Shown: one piece after another, positions 24,301 through 32,786 of the stretch | Position numbering within the stretch: position 1 is the first letter of the stretch | Layout of the letters: each line of letters begins with the position of its first letter | Assembly: GCA_963770155.1 (NCBI GenBank) | Contig: CAVYOE010000001.1 | Location: 2,046,001-2,110,000, forward strand | Direction: 5' to 3' | Length of the DNA: 64,000 nucleotides | Source of the DNA: CAVYOE01 sp963770155 | GTDB lineage: Bacteria; Actinomycetota; Thermoleophilia; Solirubrobacterales; 70-9 | Program-made: the position numbers and the translations under genes | The notes under the pieces: model-generated | The model's input: only the letters and a program-made list of their open reading frames with translations | What the model was told of the DNA's origin: nothing | Databases searched by the model: none

Positions 24301-25164
24301 ATGCCGCTCGAGTGGTCGCTCAAGGATCGTGTCCTGCGCTTCGGCCCGCCGGTTGCCGCCGGCATCGTCAACGTCACCGACGACTCGATGTTCGAAGGGG
24401 CCAGAAGCGGCACCCCCGAGCAGGCGGTTCGCGACGGGCTCGAGCTGGCCGAGGCCGGGTTCGAGATGCTCGACGTCGGGGCGGTGGCCGCGCGCAGCGG
24501 GCCGCCGGTTCCGGCGGCCGAGGAGGCCGCGCAACTGGTCCCGGCGATCGAGGAGCTGGCGGCGGCGACCGGGCTCCCGATCTCGGCCGACACCTTCTCC
24601 GCGGAGGTCGCGCGTCGCGCCGTCGAAACAGGCGCCGCCGCGATCAACGACATCTCCGGCGCCGCCGACCCCGCCCTGTTCGAGCTCGCGGCCCAAACCC
24701 GCTGCGGCCTGGTCCTCATGCACATCGAGGGCCCGCCCCGGGTGGACCGGGAGCCGCGCTCCTACGACGACCCGATCGCCCACCTCAAGTCGTGGTTCGA
24801 GCAGCGGATCACCGCGGCCACCGCCGCCGGGGTGGACGAGGAGCAGCTTGCGCTTGATCCGGGGCTCGACTTCGATCTGGGGGTGGCCGACGGTTTGGAA
24901 GTGCTGCGGCGTCTCGGGGAGCTGCGCGAGCTCGGCCGCCCGCTCTACGTCTCGCTCTCGCGCAAAGACTTCCTCGGCGCGGTCCTCGCCGGCTCCTGGG
25001 AGGAGCGGCGGCCGGCGGTCGACCGCGAGTGGGCGACCTCGGCCGCCACCACGATTGCGGTCGCCAACGGCGCCGACGTGCTCCGCCTCCACGACCCGAG
25101 CGCGGTGCAGGCGATGAAAGTGGCCGCCGCGATCACTGCCGAAGGCGAGGTCAGGGTTGGCTGA
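24301..25164 (+). CDS. Divergent dihydropteroate synthase-family protein
   Basis: Pterin-binding TIM barrel of 287 aa. GIVNVTDDSMFEGA, DVGAVAARSGPP, ISADTFSAEVARRAVETG, INDISGAADP, LMHIEGPP, LDPGLDF, LSRKDFLGAVL and LRLHDP follow the dihydropteroate synthase order. Two loops depart from the norm. NVTPDSFSDGG is degenerate and lacks its proline, and the GGESTRPG loop that forms the p-aminobenzoate side is replaced. It could be the working folate enzyme in a diverged lineage or a paralogue with another job. TACGGT lies 7 nt upstream with no SD sequence. It overlaps the next gene by 8 nt. Confidence 0.75.
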   Translation: MPLEWSLKDRVLRFGPPVAAGIVNVTDDSMFEGARSGTPEQAVRDGLELAEAGFEMLDVGAVAARSGPPVPAAEEAAQLVPAIEELAAATGLPISADTFSAEVARRAVETGAAAINDISGAADPALFELAAQTRCGLVLMHIEGPPRVDREPRSYDDPIAHLKSWFEQRITAATAAGVDEEQLALDPGLDFDLGVADGLEVLRRLGELRELGRPLYVSLSRKDFLGAVLAGSWEERRPAVDREWATSAATTIAVANGADVLRLHDPSAVQAMKVAAAITAEGEVRVG

Positions 25165-27985
25165 GGCCGCGGCGGTCCCGAGCGCACTCGTCCCCTGGGG
25201 CGCGACGCTTTCCTCCGGCCTCGACGACGGCCGCCTGGTCACCCGCAGCGAGGAAGCGGGCAGCGAGGCGGTCACCGCTCCACTCCCGGAGGCGCTCCAT
25301 CCAGATCTCTCCGCGGCGCTCGAACGCGCCGGCATCTCCTCGCTCTACGCGCACCAGGTTGCGGCCTACGAGGCGGCAGCGAAGGCCAATCTCATCCTTA
25401 CCAGCGGGACCGCGTCGGGGAAGTCACTTGCTTTCAACCTGCCGGTCCTCGACGCGATCGCCGCCGACCCGAAGGCGCGTGCGCTCTACCTGTACCCGAC
25501 CAAGGCGCTGGCCCAGGACCAGGCCCGCGCCCTGGGCGAGCTCGGGCCGCCCAACCTGCGGCCCGCCATCTACGACGGGGACACGCCGAGGGAAGAGCGC
25601 CCGGCGATCCGCCGCCGCTCCAACATGGTCCTGAGCAACCCCGACATGCTCCACGTCGGCGTCCTCCCCAACCACCGCGGGTGGGGTGACTTCCTCGCCA
25701 ACCTGGGCTGGGTCGTGGTGGACGAGGCGCACACCTACCGTGGCGTCTTCGGCTCCCACGTCGGCAACGTCCTGCGGCGGCTGCGCCGGGTGGCCGCGCT
25801 CTACGGAGCCGAGCCGCGCTTCCTGCTCGCATCGGCGACGATCGCCAACCCGAAGGAGCTTGCCGAGCGGCTCACCGGGCTTCCCTTCGAGCTCCACGAC
25901 AGCGACACCTCACCCAGAGCGGGCCGCGAGATCGCGATCTGGAACCCGCCGCTGATCGACAAGTCACTCGGCACCCGGCGCTCGGTGATCTCGGAAGCTG
26001 CTGACCTCCTGGCCGACCTGGTCGGCGCGGGGGTGCGGACGATCTGCTTCATGCGCTCGCGCAAGGGAATCGAGCTGATCAACCGCTTCGCATCGAACCG
26101 GCTGCGCGAGACCGGGAAGGGCGATCTCGCCGCCCTGATTGCTCCGTATCGGGCCGGCTACACACCGCAGCAGCGCCGCGAGATCGAGGCCAAGCTCTCC
26201 TCCGGAGAGCTGCTCGCGGTTGCCGCCACCAACGCGCTCGAGCTCGGGATCGATGTCGGCGAGCTCGATGCCGCGATCTGCGCCGGCTTCCCCGGGACCG
26301 TCGCCAGCCTGCGGCAGATGTGGGGGCGCGCGGGGCGCCGATCGAAGGGGCTTGCCTTGTACGTCGCCGGGGAGGACGCGCTCGACCAGTTCTTCTGCCG
26401 CCACCCGGACGAGTTCCTCGAACGCCCGGTCGAGTCGGCGATCCTCGACCACCGCAGCGAGCAGATCCACGCCCAGCATCTGGTCGCGGCTGCGCACGAG
26501 ATCCCGCTCGGCCCCGAGGACGACGGGATCCTCGGCGAAGGCTCGTTCGAGCTCGGCGAGGGGCTGATTGCGCCGGGAGAGCTGCGGGTGGCCCGCGGCA
26601 AGCTGGTCCCGCGGCGCTCCGATTATCCGGCTGCGGCGATCTCGCTGCGCTCGGCATCGGCCGAGAGCATCGCGGTGATCGACGCCGACTCCGGCGAGAT
26701 GCTCGGGCGGGTCGAGGCGGGCCGCGCCTTCTCCACTGTTCACCCCGGCGCCATCTATCTCCACCTCGGCCGGTCGTACGAAGTCGCCGAGCTCGATATC
26801 GAGGCGCGCCGCGCGATCGTGCGCGAGCGGGAGGCGGACTTCTACACACAGGCCAAGAAGGAGACCGACATCTGGATCGAGGAGATCGCCGAAACGCGCG
26901 GAGCGCTCGGGGTAGAGCTCAACTTCGGCCGCGTCTCGGTGACCGAGCAGGTGATCGCGTTCCAGCGCAAGCGGACCGATGACCATGCGGTGATCGACAC
27001 GGTCTCACTCGAGCTGCCCGAGGAGAACTTCCTCACCCAGGCGCTCTGGTACACGCTGCCGCGCAGCCTCGCCGGCTTCTTCCCGTCGGAGACGCTGCTC
27101 GGCGCCCTGCACGCATCAGAGCACTGCCAGATCGCGGTGCTGCCGCTGATCGCGATGTGCGACCGCTGGGACATCGGCGGGCTCTCCACCAACGTTCACC
27201 ACCAGACCGGCAAGGCGACGATCTTCATCTACGACGGCCATCCCGGCGGGGTCGGGATAACCCGGCAGGGCTTCGACCGCTTCGACCGGCTGGTCGGCGA
27301 CGCGGCGCGCCTGGTCGGCGAGTGTCCGTGTGAGCAGGGCTGCCCCTCGTGCGTCCAGAGCCCCAAATGCGGCAATCTCAACGACCACCTGCACAAGGGA
27401 GGCGCGATCGAGCTGATGGGACAGATGCTGGAGGCGAGGGAGGAGGAAGGCCGCGTGAGCAGGAGAGCGGTCCAGATCTCGGTGATCGGCGCATCCGAAG
27501 GGGCAGAGGAGATTCTGCGCGAGGCCGAGGCGGTCGGGCGCGGGATCGCGGAAGCAGGCGCCGTGTTGGTCTGCGGGGGGCTGACCGGGGTGATGGAGGC
27601 CGCCTCGCGCGGCGCAGCCGAGGCGGGCGGGACCGTCGTCGCAGTCCTGCCGACCCTTTCCCCCGCCGATGCCAACGAACACGTCACCTATGCGATCGCT
27701 ACTGGCATCGGCCATGCCCGCAACCTCGCGGTCGTGGCCTCGGGCGACGCCGTGATCGCGGTCGGCGGCGAATGGGGGACGCTCTCGGAGATCGCCTACG
27801 CGCGCAAGCTCGGCCGCCCGGTGGTCGCGATCCAGAGCTGGCCGCTGCGCAACCGGGCCGGCACCGACCTCGGGATCGCCGAGGCGGAGACCGCGGAAGA
27901 GGCGGTGAAGGCCGCGCTCTCCAACGCGGTCACCGAGGAGCGCTCCGCCGAGCGCACCCTGGCGGCCGACGACACGCTCGACTAG
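25157..27985 (+). CDS. MrfA/Hrq1-like superfamily 2 helicase fused to a SLOG (TIGR00725-like) domain
   Basis: 942-aa fusion. Residues 1-760 are a DEAD/DEAH helicase: TSGTASGKS (Walker A, K89), VVVDEAHTYRG near 190, RQMWGRAGRR for motif VI, and a C-terminal zinc cluster of four cysteines (CPCEQGCPSC then KCG, about 722-737) as in MrfA/DUF1998 repair helicases. From about residue 767 a SLOG Rossmann-like domain begins: VIGASEG, CGGLTGVMEAASRGA and GGEWGTLSEIAYA, which is its nucleotide/phosphate-binding GGxxGTxxE. TTG start overlapping the folP-like gene, with GAGGTCAGGG before it. A strong internal SD-GTG at 27441-27457 may also make the SLOG part alone. Confidence 0.85.
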   Translation: MAEAAAVPSALVPWGATLSSGLDDGRLVTRSEEAGSEAVTAPLPEALHPDLSAALERAGISSLYAHQVAAYEAAAKANLILTSGTASGKSLAFNLPVLDAIAADPKARALYLYPTKALAQDQARALGELGPPNLRPAIYDGDTPREERPAIRRRSNMVLSNPDMLHVGVLPNHRGWGDFLANLGWVVVDEAHTYRGVFGSHVGNVLRRLRRVAALYGAEPRFLLASATIANPKELAERLTGLPFELHDSDTSPRAGREIAIWNPPLIDKSLGTRRSVISEAADLLADLVGAGVRTICFMRSRKGIELINRFASNRLRETGKGDLAALIAPYRAGYTPQQRREIEAKLSSGELLAVAATNALELGIDVGELDAAICAGFPGTVASLRQMWGRAGRRSKGLALYVAGEDALDQFFCRHPDEFLERPVESAILDHRSEQIHAQHLVAAAHEIPLGPEDDGILGEGSFELGEGLIAPGELRVARGKLVPRRSDYPAAAISLRSASAESIAVIDADSGEMLGRVEAGRAFSTVHPGAIYLHLGRSYEVAELDIEARRAIVREREADFYTQAKKETDIWIEEIAETRGALGVELNFGRVSVTEQVIAFQRKRTDDHAVIDTVSLELPEENFLTQALWYTLPRSLAGFFPSETLLGALHASEHCQIAVLPLIAMCDRWDIGGLSTNVHHQTGKATIFIYDGHPGGVGITRQGFDRFDRLVGDAARLVGECPCEQGCPSCVQSPKCGNLNDHLHKGGAIELMGQMLEAREEEGRVSRRAVQISVIGASEGAEEILREAEAVGRGIAEAGAVLVCGGLTGVMEAASRGAAEAGGTVVAVLPTLSPADANEHVTYAIATGIGHARNLAVVASGDAVIAVGGEWGTLSEIAYARKLGRPVVAIQSWPLRNRAGTDLGIAEAETAEEAVKAALSNAVTEERSAERTLAADDTLD
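27441..27457 (+). promoter_or_regulatory. Internal Shine-Dalgarno and GTG inside the helicase-SLOG gene
   Basis: AGGAGGAAGG (27441-27450) is followed by an in-frame GTG at 27455, precisely at the boundary where the SLOG domain begins (residue 767). This is among the strongest SD sequences in the window, so a separate 176-residue SLOG protein could be made from the same message. Confidence 0.45.
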
Positions 27986-28053
27986 CCGCTCAGGACCGCG
28001 TTTTGGCGGGTGAGCGCCGGGTACCGCGGGAGAACGCAACGAAAGGAGTTCGC

Positions 28054-28392
28054 ATGCCACCCCGCGGCGTCAAGAAGGGCACCAAGCGTGCCCGGCAGTA
28101 CGAGCACGTCAAGAAGAGCGAGAAGCGCGCCGGCCGCTCCAACCAACGGGCTGAAGAGATCGCTGCGCGCACCGTGAACAAGGAGAAGGCTCGTTCGGGC
28201 GAGTCGAGGACGAGGTCCCGCAGTTCGGTCCGCGATATCTCCTCGGGCCGGCGCGGCGGCCAACGCTCCGGACACGGTCCGGGCGGGCGGACCCGCGACC
28301 AGCTCTACAACGACGCGAAGAAGCTGGGCATCGAAGGCCGCTCGGGCATGAACAAGCAGCAGCTGCAGCGCGCCGTTGCGGGCGCCAGCTAA
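28054..28392 (+). CDS. Small basic protein with a C-terminal Rho_N/SAP-like motif
   Basis: 112-aa, strongly basic protein. Residues 1-75 are Lys/Arg-rich and probably disordered (KKGTKRARQYEHVKKSEKRAGR). The C-terminus GRTRDQLYNDAKKLGIEGRSGMNK with QLQRAV resembles the Rho-termination-factor N-terminal helix pair that binds nucleic acid. Similar proteins are often labelled plasmid stabilisation protein without evidence. A DNA- or RNA-binding, nucleoid-type role is more likely. GAAAGGAG precedes the ATG at 28054. Its end overlaps the convergent GH15-like gene by 4 nt. Confidence 0.72.
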   Translation: MPPRGVKKGTKRARQYEHVKKSEKRAGRSNQRAEEIAARTVNKEKARSGESRTRSRSSVRDISSGRRGGQRSGHGPGGRTRDQLYNDAKKLGIEGRSGMNKQQLQRAVAGAS

Positions 28393-29408
28393 GGGTCAGC
28401 GCCGGGCGGGTAGCGCTCGAGCAGCGCGAGGATCGCGAAAGCGTGCGACCAGGCGAGGGGCGTCACCGAGAGCGGGCGCCCATCGCCGGTCGACACCCGC
28501 TCGGGCAGGGTTCCGGCTGATGTGAGGGAGCGGCGCAGTGCGGCAAGGAGATCATCGGCCGCGTCCGGCTCCTCCAGCCGGGCCAGCGCCCACGCCGTCC
28601 ACGCGGTCGGCGCGGTCCAGGCTTCCCCGCCGGTCCAATCCTCGGTCGGGCCGGTTCCGAAGCGGCTCGCCGATCCGGCGAGGTTGAGCAGGGTGCGGCG
28701 GGCCGGTTCCCGCAGGCCGCCAATCTCGAAAGGGACGATCGCCCAGGCCGCGGCTGTATCGAGCGCCTCGCCCCCCGCCTCCCGCGTCAGCCCCCTGGCC
28801 GAAGTGAAGCGGTCGCGGATCTCGGCCGGCGCCACACCGGCTGCGATCGCGTTTCCGAGCAGATCCCCCTCGATGCTCTCGCCGTAGTCCTGGCGGCGTC
28901 GCCAATCGAGTCGGTTGGGGGCTAGAAGCCCGCTGGCCATCGCCGCCGCAGCCACCCACCCGGCGCCGTCGCCGGCGGCTGGACGTCCCGGGACCGGATC
29001 ACCGTCGATCTCGAATCGCCCCGCTGCCTCCAGGTCGAGCGAGAGCAGGAACTCGGCGATTTTGCGCGCCTGCCGCCGCTCACCGGCCGCCGCGAGAGCG
29101 AGAGAGACGGCCGCGGCGTCTCTGGGCCAGACATAGTCCCAGCCCTCACGGGCGCCGGCGATCACGGCGCCTGTCCGCGGATCGGCCAGCGAGTGAACGA
29201 CGAGCAGTGACCGCGCGTAGAGGCGCCTAGCCCAGTCGGGCGTGCCGGGTGCCAAGGTCCGAGCCGGTTCGAATCGCGATACCTCGCCGAACGGCGTGGG
29301 AATCTCGATCGGTATCGGTTCGGCGCGGGGGGTAGCCGCGCCGGAGAGCGACGCGGCACCGATTAGGGCTGCGACCAGCAGGACTGCGACGGACCGTACG
29401 GACGACAC
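28389..29408 (-). CDS. Exported GH15-like alpha/alpha-barrel protein
   Basis: 339 aa with a signal peptide (MSSVRSVAVLLVAALIGAASLSGAA split around residues 1-25). YVWPRDA at residues 92-98 is the hallmark of glycoside hydrolase family 15 glucoamylase-like barrels, and repeated Ala-rich helices fit an (alpha/alpha)6 fold. It is shorter than full glucoamylases and lacks their N-terminal beta-sandwich domain. The general-base glutamate region is not clear, so activity is uncertain. GTG start. It lies next to a GH39-like lipoprotein gene, with tRNA-Phe on the other strand between them. Confidence 0.72.
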   Translation of the reverse strand: MSSVRSVAVLLVAALIGAASLSGAATPRAEPIPIEIPTPFGEVSRFEPARTLAPGTPDWARRLYARSLLVVHSLADPRTGAVIAGAREGWDYVWPRDAAAVSLALAAAGERRQARKIAEFLLSLDLEAAGRFEIDGDPVPGRPAAGDGAGWVAAAAMASGLLAPNRLDWRRRQDYGESIEGDLLGNAIAAGVAPAEIRDRFTSARGLTREAGGEALDTAAAWAIVPFEIGGLREPARRTLLNLAGSASRFGTGPTEDWTGGEAWTAPTAWTAWALARLEEPDAADDLLAALRRSLTSAGTLPERVSTGDGRPLSVTPLAWSHAFAILALLERYPPGADP

Positions 29409-29440
29409 GGATCTGACGCTAGCCTTCCGGAGGGTTATCC

Positions 29441-29513
29441 GGCGAGGTAGCTCAGTTGGTAGAGCACACGACTGAAAATCGTGGTGTCACCGGTTCGATT
29501 CCGGTCCTCGCCA
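29441..29513 (+). tRNA. tRNA-Phe (anticodon GAA)
   Basis: 73-nt cloverleaf. The acceptor stem GGCGAGG (29441-29447) pairs with CCTCGCC (29506-29512), the D arm is GCTC-AGTTGGTA-GAGC, the anticodon stem CACGA/TCGTG encloses CTGAAAA with GAA at 29474-29476, and the T arm is ACCGG-TTCGATT-CCGGT. The discriminator is A and the CCA end is not encoded. The stop codon of the GH39-like gene on the other strand begins at the very next base. Confidence 0.97.
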
Positions 29514-30767
29514 CTACTTCTTGCGCTTCTTCTTTTTCCTCTTCTTCGGCGCCGAAGGGTTCGGGGGATTCGGGGGGAAGCCCGGAGTACCGCCCTGCGG
29601 CGGAGGGACCTGCCTGGTCTTCTCGTCGGCCTGGGTGCGCACGCCCTCGGAAAAGGCCTTGAGGGCGTTGTAGGCCGGTTTGGCGCTGAAGTCGCGGCGG
29701 ACGAGGCCGAAGTTGGAGACCCAGTCGGCCGGGTCGGGCGTGACGTCGCGGAAGCTCCACCAGTTCGCCACCGAGACCACCGGGTACTCGCTCTCCATCA
29801 GCTCGTAGGCCTTGGACAGGTTCTTCGCCTGGCGCTCCTCGCTGACGCAGTTCTGCCAGGCGGGCAGGCCGGAGTTCTGGCAGGTGCCCCAACCCATCTC
29901 GGTGATCCAGACCTTCTTGTCGGTGTCGCCGTTCTCGCCCATGATCTTGTCGACGCTGGCGATGCTGCAGAAGGCGCGCGGTGAGTTGTCGACGCCGTCG
30001 TCGCTCCAGCAGATCTCGGGATCCTGCAGCGGGTACTCGTGCAGCCCGACCTGGTCTGACTTGTTCGAGAGGCCATTGGCGTACATGCCGCGGAGGAAGC
30101 TGAACATGTTGCCGGCCGGGGCGAGGCCGGTGCTGACCACGATCGCGTTCGGATCGGCCTGGTGAGCGGCGTCGTACGCCGCGGAGAGCATCTGCATGTA
30201 CTCGGCCGCATTCGGGCCGGACGGCCAGAACTGATCGATGTTCGCCTCGTTCCAGATCTCGTAGGCCTTTACGCCCATGGAGCTGTAGCGCTCCACGACC
30301 CAGCCGACGAAATTGGCGTAGTCCTGGAAGTTGGCCGGCTTGTAGTAGTGGTTGTAGACCTGCCGGCCCGCCGAGTCGACGTGCTTGTTCGGGTCGCCGG
30401 AGGCCCAGTAGGGCGGCTGGTCGATCAGGAGGATCGGGTTGATCCCGGCCTCGAGGTCATCCTTGACGACATCGTCCATGGCGGCGACCCACTGTTCGTT
30501 GAGCTGCTGGGTCGGCGTCGGCTGCGCCAGATTCCAACCGACCCCCTCGCGAGCCCAGGTGACGCCCGCAGCCTTCGAAAGAGTGAGCGTCTTCGGCGCA
30601 GTGTCGGGAGGGACGCCCCAGGTCGTATCGGTATCGGCACCGATCTCCGGACCGGCCTGCTCGCCCGGTCCCAGAGCAGCGTCGTCTTCGCCGCCGCAGC
30701 CGGCGATCAGCGCCGCGGCCAGCATCGCGCCGGCCAAAACCCCGTTGCGTCTCAGTCTCTTGCCCAT
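29514..30767 (-). CDS. GH39/GH-A clan glycosidase-like lipoprotein with poly-Lys tail
   Basis: 417-aa predicted lipoprotein. A basic start and hydrophobic run end in the lipobox LIAGC with Cys24. The body is a TIM-barrel glycosidase of the GH-A clan. The acid/base is E174 in EIWNEANI and the nucleophile is probably E290 in VWITEMGWGT, the spacing seen in beta-xylosidase/iduronidase-like GH39 proteins. A Pro/Gly-rich linker leads to a C-terminal tract KKRKKKKRKK. ATG at 30767 is chosen because GGGGGA lies just upstream and the lipobox is correctly spaced. It probably acts at the cell surface on envelope or environmental glycans. Confidence 0.82.
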   Translation of the reverse strand: MGKRLRRNGVLAGAMLAAALIAGCGGEDDAALGPGEQAGPEIGADTDTTWGVPPDTAPKTLTLSKAAGVTWAREGVGWNLAQPTPTQQLNEQWVAAMDDVVKDDLEAGINPILLIDQPPYWASGDPNKHVDSAGRQVYNHYYKPANFQDYANFVGWVVERYSSMGVKAYEIWNEANIDQFWPSGPNAAEYMQMLSAAYDAAHQADPNAIVVSTGLAPAGNMFSFLRGMYANGLSNKSDQVGLHEYPLQDPEICWSDDGVDNSPRAFCSIASVDKIMGENGDTDKKVWITEMGWGTCQNSGLPAWQNCVSEERQAKNLSKAYELMESEYPVVSVANWWSFRDVTPDPADWVSNFGLVRRDFSAKPAYNALKAFSEGVRTQADEKTRQVPPPQGGTPGFPPNPPNPSAPKKRKKKKRKK

Positions 30768-30860
30768 TCCCCCAGAACTAATCGGTCGGCTCACCATACC
30801 GCGAGTGTGAGCATGCGCACGCCGGTCGCCGGTTCCGGCTCGACCAGGCACGGACAATTC

Positions 30861-31568
30861 CTAGGCGCGCCCGTAGACGGGCAGCCAGGTTCCCGAAACC
30901 GGCGCCGAGTCCGGCGAGCAGAGGAAGCGAATCACCCTGGCGATCTCGGCCGGACGAACCCATTTCTCGAAGTCGGCGTCGGGCATCGACTCCCGATTGG
31001 CAGGGGTGTCGATGACGCTCGGGACGACCGCGTTCACCCTGACGCCGTCGTCGCGGTACTCGACGTCGAGCGAGCGCACGAGCGCCAGCACCGCGGCCTT
31101 CGAGACCGAGTAGGCGGCGCCGCCCGAGAACGGTTCGAGCGCGCTGCGGGTCCCGACGCAGACGATCGCCCCGCCGTCTCCTTCGACCAGCCGCGGCAAC
31201 GCCGCGCGGCACATCCTGGCCGCGGTCATCAGGTTGAGGTCCATCATCTTCTCGAGCGAGGAGAGCGGCTCCTCGCCGAAGCGCTCCCCGGCACCAAACC
31301 CCCCGACGAGGTTGACCAGCCCCGTCAGGTCCCCCTTGGCCGCGGCGGCCTCGACCGCGGCGGCCGCTCCCTCCTCGCTGGAGAGGTCGGCCTGGACCAG
31401 GTCGACCCGCTCCTTCAAGTCCGGGTCGAGATGCTCGAGCTCCTGCTCGACCAGCCAGGTGGAGACGACCGTGGCCCCCGCGTCGGCAAGCTCGCCGAGC
31501 ACGGCGCTGCCCAGGAACCCGGTGCCCCCGGTGACCAGGACCGTGCCCTCGATCGTGCCAGTTGTCAG
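30861..31568 (-). CDS. SDR-family oxidoreductase, start codon uncertain
   Basis: About 235 aa. VLVTGGTGFLGSAVL is the cofactor loop, LVNLVGGF replaces the NNAG motif, Ser is in IVCVGTRSALEP and the catalytic Tyr-x3-Lys is in AAYSVSKAAV. VRVNAVVPSVIDTP is typical of the family. No in-frame ATG or GTG precedes the domain. CTG at 31568 after AGGGAGAG is the best-placed start, with TTG at 31688 as an alternative that would overlap the divergent nuclease gene. Substrate unknown. Confidence 0.78.
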   Translation of the reverse strand: MTTGTIEGTVLVTGGTGFLGSAVLGELADAGATVVSTWLVEQELEHLDPDLKERVDLVQADLSSEEGAAAAVEAAAAKGDLTGLVNLVGGFGAGERFGEEPLSSLEKMMDLNLMTAARMCRAALPRLVEGDGGAIVCVGTRSALEPFSGGAAYSVSKAAVLALVRSLDVEYRDDGVRVNAVVPSVIDTPANRESMPDADFEKWVRPAEIARVIRFLCSPDSAPVSGTWLPVYGRA

Positions 31569-31672
31569 CTTTCTCTCCCTATTTGCGACCTCATCGATGG
31601 GCAGGCTAACCGCCTCACCCGGAGGCCGAGGGGCCGAAACCCGTCCGCCCGCGGCTCTACTTTGGAAACAAG

Positions 31673-32677
31673 ATGACTGAACAGGCAAGCCTCAACGGAT
31701 CCGGCGAAGAAGGCACCATGAGCACGATCGCCGACTTCATCGACGGCCAGCAGATCGAGGGTGCCTTCGCGGTCCGCGACCGCGCCCTGCGTGACTTCCG
31801 CAACAAGCCCGGGCAGTTCTTGAAGCTGCAGCTCGGAGACCGCAGCGGCACGGTCGACGCCGTCTGCTGGGACGACGCCGAGAAGTGCCACGAGCTCGCC
31901 ATCCCCGGCGAGGTTGTCTGGGTTTCGGGCCGGTTCGAGCAGAGTCAGAAGTACGGCGACAGCATCAAGATCACTACGTTGCGGCCGGCCGAGCCGGGGG
32001 AATACACGGCCGACCAGCTTGCCTCCGCGCCGGAGCGCCCGGTCGAGGCCCTGGAGGAGGATCTGCGCTCGCTGATCGCGACGATCCAGTCGCCGCAGCT
32101 GCAGACATTGCTCGACCGGCTGCTCGGTCCCGAGGCGGCCCGCTGGAAGCGTTTTCGCGAGGCGCCCGCCGCCAAGCAGTACCACGAGGCCTATCCGGGC
32201 GGGTTGCTCGAGCACACGCTCACCGTCGCCCAGGGCGTCAGCGCCCTGGCGCCGCTCTCGCCGGGGATCGACCGTGACGTCGCGGTGACCGGAGGGATCC
32301 TCCACGACATCGGCAAGACCGAGGCATATGACGACAACAGGCTCAGCCCCGACTTCACCGACGCCGGCCGGCTCCAGTCCGAGATCCCGCTCGGCTACTA
32401 CCTGGTCCGACGTGAGATCGAGGAGATCGAGGGATTCGACCCCGACCTAGCCCAGGCGGTCCTCCACATCATCCTCGCCCATCACGGCACCCGCGAGATG
32501 GGCTCGCCGGTGGTCCCGCTCACCCGGGAGGCGACCCTGGTCCACTTCGTCGACAACCTGCGCGGCCGGCTCGGAAGCTTCGACCGGCTCGAGCGGCGGC
32601 TCGCAGAGGGTGAGCGCTGGTCCGAGTTCGACCGGGCGCTCGGCAACCCGGTCTTCTTTGGGAGCAAGGCCGCCTAG
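31673..32677 (+). CDS. YhaM-type 3-5 exoribonuclease (OB fold plus HD domain)
   Basis: 334-aa protein. The N-terminal half is an OB fold (GAFAVRDRALRDFRNKPG, LGDRSGTVDAVCWDD). The second half is an HD phosphohydrolase domain with YPGGLLEHTLTV, GGILHDIGKT and ILAHHGTREMGSP, all metal ligands present. The architecture is that of YhaM/Cbf1 exonucleases, which trim RNA or single-stranded DNA. TACTTT lies 9 nt before ATG 31673 (leaderless). An alternative ATG at 31718 has an SD-like GAAGAAGG. It is divergent from the SDR gene. Confidence 0.87.
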   Translation: MTEQASLNGSGEEGTMSTIADFIDGQQIEGAFAVRDRALRDFRNKPGQFLKLQLGDRSGTVDAVCWDDAEKCHELAIPGEVVWVSGRFEQSQKYGDSIKITTLRPAEPGEYTADQLASAPERPVEALEEDLRSLIATIQSPQLQTLLDRLLGPEAARWKRFREAPAAKQYHEAYPGGLLEHTLTVAQGVSALAPLSPGIDRDVAVTGGILHDIGKTEAYDDNRLSPDFTDAGRLQSEIPLGYYLVRREIEEIEGFDPDLAQAVLHIILAHHGTREMGSPVVPLTREATLVHFVDNLRGRLGSFDRLERRLAEGERWSEFDRALGNPVFFGSKAA

Positions 32678-32774
32678 GCGGTCCGCTCCTTCTGTTCTCC
32701 CTCGCCGAGGCATAGCGCGCCGCAAATTCCGCTTTTCGCCTGCCTGGGACGCGCGGGCACGGCCCGGGCACAAC

Positions 32775-32780
32775 TATCCT
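32775..32780 (+). promoter_or_regulatory. -10 element of a leaderless promoter for pafBC
   Basis: TATCCT lies 6 nt before GTG 32787. There is no SD sequence. Confidence 0.5.
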
Positions 32781-32786
32781 GCCTGC

